Positions 58,065-64,000 of a DNA stretch of 64,000 nucleotides are shown piece after piece. The position numbers and the translations under genes are program-made. This stretch comes from Mojavia pulchra JT2-VF2. GTDB taxonomy: Bacteria > Cyanobacteriota > Cyanobacteriia > Cyanobacteriales > Nostocaceae. Location of the stretch: assembly GCA_019359325.1 (NCBI GenBank), contig JAHHHN010000004.1:360026-424025 (forward strand), read 5' to 3'. The notes beneath the pieces were generated by a model, which was not told where the DNA came from, did not search any database, and saw only the letters and a list, made by a program, of their open reading frames with translations. Each line of letters starts with the position of its first letter. Position 1 is the stretch's first letter.

Positions 58065-58302
58065 CCCACTCACTCCGAATTTTCTCTTGCCAAGCTAAAG
58101 CATTAACCCCTTGAAAAGCTGTAATTTTCCCTGAGAGTTGGTTAATGGGATGCTCTGAAGCATAATCAGGATTAGATTGACTATCAACTGGTTGACTATG
58201 GAGTTTTTGACTCAGATATTGCAAAATCTCCTGTTGTTCTGTCCAAGATAATTGTTCAAGTAAACTAAATACTTGTTCCTTTGTAATTTTCAAGTTCAGC
58301 AT
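58042..58302 (-). CDS. Antitoxin of the PIN toxin pair
   Basis: An 86-residue protein with a first helical half (MLNLKITKEQVFSLLEQLSWTEQQEILQYLSQKL) typical of cyanobacterial antitoxins. The second half has ITAFQGVNALAWQEKIRSEWDE and probably embraces the toxin. It overlaps the toxin start at 58064 by 23 bases. The frame is intact though the toxin carries an in-frame TAG. Confidence 0.75.
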   Translation of the reverse strand: MLNLKITKEQVFSLLEQLSWTEQQEILQYLSQKLHSQPVDSQSNPDYASEHPINQLSGKITAFQGVNALAWQEKIRSEWDETGLSH

Positions 58303-58370
58303 TGCTTAAATCTCCATATTTTCTATTAGGTAATTGGTAATACTTTTATTTTATTTCTTGTTCCCTTTTT

Positions 58371-59537
58371 TCAAATAAACAGTTTTTGCAGTAAGCCTTT
58401 TTTGAATTTTTCGGTTTGGTCGATTTGGCGGGACAGGATTTCGAGTTTGCGATCAATTGCGGTTATGAAGTTGGCTATTTTTTCTTGCTCTCGAATTTCT
58501 GGAAGAAAAGTTTTCCATGAAGCTAAATTTTTATAGTAAAGTCTGGTTCTAGTACCTCCACGTTTTTGCATTACAGCAAATATTTTAAATTCATCACTGT
58601 AATTCAATTTTAAGAGTATAAACTTTGAGTTGATATTTTTAGTGGTAAATATTGGATACTCTTTACTAACGGCTATATCCTCACCTGTATCGTTAATATT
58701 AAATTTAAATGTAAGATCATCACTCATGTGACGATAAACAAAAAAGTTCTTGGGAACAACTCCGTATTCACCTTCATTTTTAAGTTCCCTATCTGAAAAA
58801 TATTCTTTTTGCGGTTTTAGACCTTCACGAGAAGAGCTGTAAATAGGTAAATGAGTATTGGCATTGACTCGTTCCTGATGTTCTATTAAAAAATCTCCTA
58901 ACTTCCTCTCTTCCCAATCAGCAAACTCTGAGCCGATCGCATCTTTAAACCGAATTTTCTGAGAAAATATTTTCTGCATTACGCCGCGTTTGTAGGTTTG
59001 CAGCAGTTCCCGTTTGCGGCGGAGTTGGTTTAGGCGCGTATCCACTGCCCCCAAAAAACTAGCGATCTTCTCTTGTTCTGCGATCGAGGGAATTTTAATA
59101 ATGATTTTTTTGCAAACATCCGCATTTAGCTTGGGTTGTGCTGTACCCGTGTTATATCTGTCGTAGCTCAAGTTTTCTAAGTATGCTACTAAGAAATGAT
59201 TAGAACCTTTTGCCTTGAGAATATGGGCATGATTATTTACCCAGAATTTTCCTTCGGCAATAAAAGCTATAGGCGTGCTTCTGTTAATAATATTTGCACC
59301 ATCTTCAGCCAATAAAACGTAAGTTCCATCAAAAATATAATTGTCAATATAATCTATTATTCCCGATGCACCATAGTAAGGATACTCACCCTGCCTTATC
59401 TGTCTTTCTTCAGAGCTTAAAGGTATCCTTTTCTTATCATGAAAAACACTAACTTTCTCTAAAGTTGTCGTCTCCCAATCTCCCTCAAACTCAGGAAAGC
59501 GCAACACAGGCACATTTTTCTTTAACTTCTTACCCAT
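58371..59537 (-). CDS. hsdS: Type I restriction system specificity subunit
   Basis: A 388-residue HsdS with the usual two half-repeats. Each starts with a target-recognition domain (KNVPVLRFPEFEGDWETTTLEKV; then SEFADWEERKLGDFLIEH near 203) and ends with a helical spacer (IPSIAEQEKIASFLGAVDTRLNQLRRKRELLQTYKRGVMQKIF; then EIREQEKIANFITAIDRKLEILSRQIDQTEKFKKGLLQKLF). The two domains would read the two halves of a bipartite site, which cannot be predicted. It ends the operon-like row hsdM-hsdS with a 24-base gap, and appears intact. Confidence 0.92.
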   Translation of the reverse strand: MGKKLKKNVPVLRFPEFEGDWETTTLEKVSVFHDKKRIPLSSEERQIRQGEYPYYGASGIIDYIDNYIFDGTYVLLAEDGANIINRSTPIAFIAEGKFWVNNHAHILKAKGSNHFLVAYLENLSYDRYNTGTAQPKLNADVCKKIIIKIPSIAEQEKIASFLGAVDTRLNQLRRKRELLQTYKRGVMQKIFSQKIRFKDAIGSEFADWEERKLGDFLIEHQERVNANTHLPIYSSSREGLKPQKEYFSDRELKNEGEYGVVPKNFFVYRHMSDDLTFKFNINDTGEDIAVSKEYPIFTTKNINSKFILLKLNYSDEFKIFAVMQKRGGTRTRLYYKNLASWKTFLPEIREQEKIANFITAIDRKLEILSRQIDQTEKFKKGLLQKLFI

Positions 59538-59561
59538 TACCTATTCCCCATTCCCCATTCC

Positions 59562-61172
59562 CTAAAACGGTGCCTCAATCCCCAACTCCTCACAAAACCC
59601 CCGAATCAGCCGATCCGTCTCCACCATATCCTGATCAACCTTTCGGATCTCCTGCGCCACCGCATCTAAATCAATCTCCTCCTCTTCCTCAAACGTATCC
59701 ACATAACGCGGAATATTTAAATTAAAATCATTCTCTTCAATTTCCGTTAGCGGGGCGCGATAACTGTACTTCTCCTCCTGCAACCGTTGGCGATAGGTAG
59801 AGACAATTTTGTTAACATCCTCATCCCGCAAATAATTCTGGTTCTTTGCCTTTTCAAAATAGGCACTCGCATCAATAAACAAAATATCTTCAGGATTTTC
59901 CCGACACTTCTTAAACACCAAAATACAAGTCGGGATACTCGTCCCATAAAAAATATTCGCAGGCAACCCAATCACCGCATCCAACCAATTGCGTTCCTTG
60001 ATCACATATTGGCGAATTCGCCCCTCTGCCGCGCCGCGAAACAAAACCCCGTGGGGCAACACCACCGCCATAATGCCGTTCTCATCCAGGTGATGCAGCA
60101 TATGCTGCACAAAGGCAAAATCTGCCTTAGAACTGGGAGCTAATGCCCCATACTGACTAAAGCGATCATCTGACTCAAACAGCTTATTGGCGCTCCAATT
60201 GGCTGAAAATGGCGGATTCGCCACCACCGCCTCAAACCGCATTCCCTCATGCTGTGGATGCTCTAGCGTATCCTCTTGCCGCAGATCAAAATTGCGATAA
60301 TGCACCCCATGCAAAATCATGTTCATTCGCGCCAGGTTGTAGGTCGTGCGGTTCATCTCCTGCCCGTAGAAATCTCCGACTGACTCCACCTCCCGCGCCA
60401 CCCGCAACAGCAACGAACCCGATCCACAAGTGGGGTCATACACCGACTTCAGACGGCTCTTCCCCGTCGTCACAATCTTCGCCAACACCTTAGACACCTG
60501 CTGCGGCGTGTAAAACTCTCCCGCCTTTTTCCCCGCACCACTGGCAAACTGCCCAATCAAATATTCATAGGCATCCCCCAGAACATCGCTCTCGGTTTCC
60601 TCTAGCCGAAAATCGATCTTGTTCAAATGCACCAAAATCTTGGCAATCAGCGCATTCTTTGCCTTGGGAGTCCGCCCCAACTTCGTCGAAGTCAGATCCA
60701 AATCCTAAAACAAGTGATCAAAATCCTCTTCGCTGTCCTTGCCCATTGTCGAGCGTTCAATACTGTTAAGCACCTGGGCGAGATCATCCAAGATAAAATT
60801 AGACGACTCAAAATCCTCGTCTGCCAGATTTTCCTCATGGGCTTTTTTCGCCCCTAACGCCCGTTCCGCTAAAGAACTGAACAACTCCGACGGCTTGAGG
60901 AAATACCCTAGCGAGGCAATGGACTCCTCCTTAATTGCCTCTAAATATTCCTGCCCTTCCTGCGAAGATTCATCAAGCTCTAGAAAATCAATCCGATCCT
61001 CAGCCAAAATCTCATTGGCGTAAAGATGCTGACGCTCAGAGAGGTACTTATAGAAAATAAACCCTAAGCAATAATCCCGAAACTCATCAGCATTCATTTT
61101 GCCCCGCAGCGAATCGGCAATATTCCAAAGCTGGGTTTCTAGCTTTTTCTTAAAGCATAGACTAACACACAA
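59562..61172 (-). pseudogene. hsdM: Type I modification methyltransferase, interrupted by an in-frame TAG
   Basis: The N-terminal part (61172 down to 60705, 155 codons: LETQLWNIADSLRGKMNADEFRDY ... EDFDHLF) and the C-terminal part (from 60701, 379 codons) form one uninterrupted HsdM frame except for a TAG at 60705-60707 between DHLF and DLDLTSTKLGR. The C-terminal part holds the SAM motif DPTCGSG (89-95 of that piece) and catalytic NPPF (162-165). The first codons, before KKKLETQLW, are not family-like and lie next to a dispersed repeat, so the start is also damaged or displaced. The enzyme may be dead, or two polypeptides could complement each other via a TTG at 60701. Confidence 0.85.
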
Positions 61173-61337
61173 GGTGATTCGTTTGTACAGTGCGTAAGTC
61201 CTATATTAATGCTCTGGAAAAATCCTTCTATGCCACTGGCGGCAAGGCTGGCAAAAATGAGGATGGCTATAGCTTATTTCGATGTGATACCCGATCGCTC
61301 CATAACCGCAGAGGCGCGGAGGACGCAGGGAAAGAAG
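61173..61337. other. Intergenic region with dispersed repeats
   Basis: It contains a TAGGACTTACGCACTGT-type unit (minus strand reading, 61190-61205) and a CGCAGAGGCGCGGAGGACGCAGGG unit (61309-61332), both dispersed in filamentous cyanobacteria. A short unexplained stretch from 61210 to 61260 is open but not family-like. The region separates hsdM from the xanthine dehydrogenase gene and probably replaced the start of hsdM. Confidence 0.5.
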
Positions 61338-63992
61338 TTAGGTTTGAGAGTTGTTGAGTTGTTGCCAAACTCTTTCAGGTGTCATGGGGAGTTGGCGGAG
61401 TCTACATCCTGTGGCTTGGGCGATCGCATTGGCGATGGCAGGGGCTGTACAATTGGTTGTAATTTCTCCTACGCCTTTAGCACCGAATGGGCCGTAAGGA
61501 TCGGCTGCTTCTACTAAAATTACTTCCATTGGTGGCATATCTGCGGCTGTGGGGATGCGATACTGGCGCAATGTGGGGTTAAGAATTTGTCCTTGTTCAT
61601 CAAATAATAATTCTTCGGTTAAAGCATAGCCAATTCCCATTGCAATTCCACCGGTTGCTTGTCCGTGGCACATACGCGGATTTATTGCTTTACCTAAATC
61701 AATTGCTTGTACGCATCGTAAAACTTGAACTTTACCTGTTTCTGTATCAACTTCTACTTCTACTCCTTGCACGGCGAAAGTTAAAGTTGATTCATCTGCT
61801 GTATAGGTGACTTCGACGCTAGTTTCACCTGTAGAAAGTAGTTTTTCGGCTGCTAGTTTCACAGCTTGTCCAGAAATATAAACTGTTGCAGAAGCATAAG
61901 AACCTGCATCAAAAGGTGTCTTTTGGGTATCGCCGGAAATGATATTAATATCCGCAACGCTGACATTTAAAACTTCTGCTGCTATTTGTCGCAGTGTTGT
62001 ATCTGAACCTGTGCCAACATCTACTGAACCTGTTCTTAATTCATATTTGCCATCAGGTAACAAAGATAATTTGACGCTAGCAACGTGGATTTTACATAAA
62101 CCACTTCCTTGCATGGAAACGGCAAACCCGACACCACGACGGCAAGAACCTTCTATAATTGGTGCTGTATTAGGAACATAATTTAGAGACTGGATAACTT
62201 TTTCCCAGCATTCTTGAACGGCGTAGCTACCAATTAAGTTAAAGTGGCTATCAGCGTTGCCTAAATTAATTACATCTCCCGCACAAATTAAGTTTTTACA
62301 ACGCATTTCTACAGGGTCAATATTTAATTTTTGAGCAATTTCATCGATTTGAATTTCCATTACAAAAGTGCCTTGAGTTGCACCATAACCGCGAAATGCA
62401 CCCGCAGGCATTGTATTTGTATAAACGGCGAAACCTTGAAATCTTTTATTTGGGCAACGATACAAACCTAAAGGTATATAACCTGATAAAAATACCACTG
62501 TCTGTCCATGATTGCCATAGGCTCCTGTATTGCCAATAACTTCCATATCTTGGGCAACAATTGTACCATTTGCTTTCACGCCAGTTTTAATTTTAATTTT
62601 CATTGCATGGCGGCTATTTGTGGCAGTAAATTCTTCTTTTCTAGTAAATTCCCACTGCACGGGTTTGCCTATCCGCAACGTTGCTAAAACACATAAATCT
62701 TCTGATAAAATCTCTTGTTTATTACCAAAGCCACCACCAAGCTGTGCTTTATAAACTCGAACTTTATCTTTAGGTAAATTGAAGATTTGTGAAACTAACC
62801 TTTGACAATGAAATGGTACTTGGGTACTCGAACGGACAACTAAATTACCATCTGCTTCTAGCCAACTAACAGTTACATGAGGTTCCAGGTGGACGTGTTG
62901 AACTGCTGGTAAATTATAAGTATTTTCGACAATTAAATCTGCTTCTTTAAATCCCTGTTCTACATCACCAGATTCGAGAAATATTTTGCCAGAAATGTTG
63001 CGATTTTTATCAGGTATTTGGGTTGATTCTGGCTCATCGTGAATTACAACACCACAATCGTTCATTGCTTGGTGAGGGTCGAGAACATAGGGTAAAATTT
63101 CGTAATCAACGCTAATTAATTCACAGGCTTGTTCGGCAATACTGGGTGATTCTGCAACTACAGCTGCCACGCGATCGCCTACAAATCTTACTTTATTATC
63201 TAATAAGTAATGATCTAGCGGATCGGGTACTGGTTCAGCGTGACCGGCTGTGGTATAGGGTATTCTGGGGACATCTTCGTGGGTGAAAATGGCAACTACA
63301 CCAGGGAGTGCTTTCGCCTTTGCGGTATCGATGTTGCGGATACGGGCATGAGGATGAGGCGATCGCAGTACCTTAAGATGTAGTAATCCTGGTGGTGCAA
63401 TATCTGCTGTGTAGGATGCTTTCCCCGTAACAATTGCTGTGCCGTCTTGTTTGGGAATGCTTTTTCCTACAGACTCTAAAGAATTTGGAACCGCCGTACC
63501 GATATTACATCTGTGTTTATCAGTGTTTATCTGCGGTTGATGATATTGCAGAATACTTTCAATAATTGCTTGATAACCTGTACATCGACAAAGATTACCT
63601 TTTAAAGCTAAACGTAATTCATCTTCTGATAACTCCGGTAACTTTGCCGCACTCATAATCATCCCAGGAGTGCAGAAACCACATTGAAAACCTTGTGCAG
63701 CCAAAAATGCTTGCTGTATTGGTGCAAGTTCCCCATTCTGAAAAAGTCCTTCAATTGTCGTTACTGAATCATTAGCAATTCGCATTGCCGGGTAAATGCA
63801 ACTATGAATTGGTTTATCATTTACCCAAACAGTGCAAGCACCACAATCACCAGAATCGCAAACACGATGGACACCAAAATAGCCTAATTTGCGTAATAAA
63901 GTTAACAGGCTAGTTCCAGGGGCAAATTTTTCTGTATAAGGTTGGTTATTGACTAAAAATTGTAATTTTGACATTTTAATTGTTGCAGACAT
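61338..63992 (-). CDS. Xanthine dehydrogenase-type fusion of 2Fe-2S and molybdopterin subunits
   Basis: An 884-residue fusion. Residues 7-148 form the small iron-sulfur subunit, with C45, C50, C53 and C65 for the first 2Fe-2S cluster and the CGFCTPGM...CRCTGYQ pair for the second. From about 180 the large molybdopterin subunit follows: [33 protein letters not shown] and the C-terminal [12 protein letters not shown] holding the catalytic Glu. The FAD domain is absent, so electrons must pass to a separate partner, often encoded nearby beyond the window. Residues 150-178 are a linker encoded in part by the CAGATAAACACTGATAAACAC repeat near 63505-63540. The start is at 63992 or 63974. Confidence 0.88.
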   Translation of the reverse strand: MSATIKMSKLQFLVNNQPYTEKFAPGTSLLTLLRKLGYFGVHRVCDSGDCGACTVWVNDKPIHSCIYPAMRIANDSVTTIEGLFQNGELAPIQQAFLAAQGFQCGFCTPGMIMSAAKLPELSEDELRLALKGNLCRCTGYQAIIESILQYHQPQINTDKHRCNIGTAVPNSLESVGKSIPKQDGTAIVTGKASYTADIAPPGLLHLKVLRSPHPHARIRNIDTAKAKALPGVVAIFTHEDVPRIPYTTAGHAEPVPDPLDHYLLDNKVRFVGDRVAAVVAESPSIAEQACELISVDYEILPYVLDPHQAMNDCGVVIHDEPESTQIPDKNRNISGKIFLESGDVEQGFKEADLIVENTYNLPAVQHVHLEPHVTVSWLEADGNLVVRSSTQVPFHCQRLVSQIFNLPKDKVRVYKAQLGGGFGNKQEILSEDLCVLATLRIGKPVQWEFTRKEEFTATNSRHAMKIKIKTGVKANGTIVAQDMEVIGNTGAYGNHGQTVVFLSGYIPLGLYRCPNKRFQGFAVYTNTMPAGAFRGYGATQGTFVMEIQIDEIAQKLNIDPVEMRCKNLICAGDVINLGNADSHFNLIGSYAVQECWEKVIQSLNYVPNTAPIIEGSCRRGVGFAVSMQGSGLCKIHVASVKLSLLPDGKYELRTGSVDVGTGSDTTLRQIAAEVLNVSVADINIISGDTQKTPFDAGSYASATVYISGQAVKLAAEKLLSTGETSVEVTYTADESTLTFAVQGVEVEVDTETGKVQVLRCVQAIDLGKAINPRMCHGQATGGIAMGIGYALTEELLFDEQGQILNPTLRQYRIPTAADMPPMEVILVEAADPYGPFGAKGVGEITTNCTAPAIANAIAQATGCRLRQLPMTPERVWQQLNNSQT

Positions 63993-64000
63993 CGCCTGAA

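Noticed and set aside
54100-61023. Many plus-strand frames across hsdR and hsdM/hsdS
   Set aside because: They are antisense shadows of the restriction genes, with no independent features.

Overview
The window is chromosomal DNA from a filamentous, probably heterocyst-forming cyanobacterium of the Nostoc/Anabaena type. The signs are the very frequent HIP1 palindrome GCGATCGC, intergenic heptamer repeats of the CCCAATC/CCCAGTC kind, a phylloquinone (men) cluster, a tocopherol cyclase, a PatD-like heterocyst protein, and cyanobacterial families such as Uma2, DUF2281-like antitoxins and HTH-plus-PIN remnants. No ribosomal RNA or CRISPR array was seen. Two tRNAs are present: Arg(CCU) and Val(UAC). 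Layout: 1-9 kb holds a LysR regulator, a PrmA-type methyltransferase, a GNAT acetyltransferase and a fused oligopeptide ABC ATPase among many gene remnants (carboxymuconolactone decarboxylase tail, RND pump tail, VapC with a stop, helicase/HNH collapse). 9-16 kb holds a PatD-like gene, the (p)ppGpp synthetase/hydrolase, a BmpA-type nucleoside/purine uptake pair, a DoxX protein and an AllA-like ureidoglycolate lyase. 16-25 kb is mixed housekeeping (DnaJ-TPR, Uma2, WD40, tocopherol cyclase, tRNA-Arg, DUF218) and a metallophosphoesterase tandem duplication with one dead copy. 25-27 kb is a compact two-gene DUF262 plus HEPN-nuclease cassette that looks like a defence or toxin module. 27-37 kb holds an MFS carrier, an Lhr-like helicase, an aldehyde dehydrogenase, an M48 protease, proA and a Phd-type antitoxin whose toxin is cut off by a small inverted-repeat element. 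37-42.7 kb is the phylloquinone cluster menF / menA-menC-menE / thioesterase. 42.7-45.9 kb is a HopA1-family gene plus an APH-like kinase gene, with a possible small peptide gene upstream and a strong terminator at the end. This resembles the split Ser/Thr dehydratases of class V lanthipeptides and thioviridamide-type RiPPs. 46.5-52.8 kb holds a TMEM14 protein, a DUF815 ATPase, a coiled-coil TerB_C protein, a BrxD/DUF2791-like ATPase, MazG and a DUF2227 protein. 52.9-61.2 kb is a type I restriction-modification island (hsdR, hsdS, hsdM) next to tRNA-Val, with two toxin-antitoxin pairs and a Uma2 gene inserted in it. The window ends in a xanthine-dehydrogenase-like Fe-S/molybdenum fusion. Main conclusions: the best candidates for under-described biology are the kinase/HopA1 locus, the DUF262-HEPN pair, and the TerB_C/BrxD-like pair, whose usual helicase partner type lies about 18 kb away. 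A second theme is decay of conflict genes. All four VapC-type toxins in the window are broken while their antitoxins remain open, and hsdM is interrupted by one in-frame TAG. A third theme is repeat DNA that has entered coding sequence (menC, menE, the xanthine dehydrogenase linker, the DUF2227 tail), and two copies of a mazG 3'-end-like sequence next to terminators.
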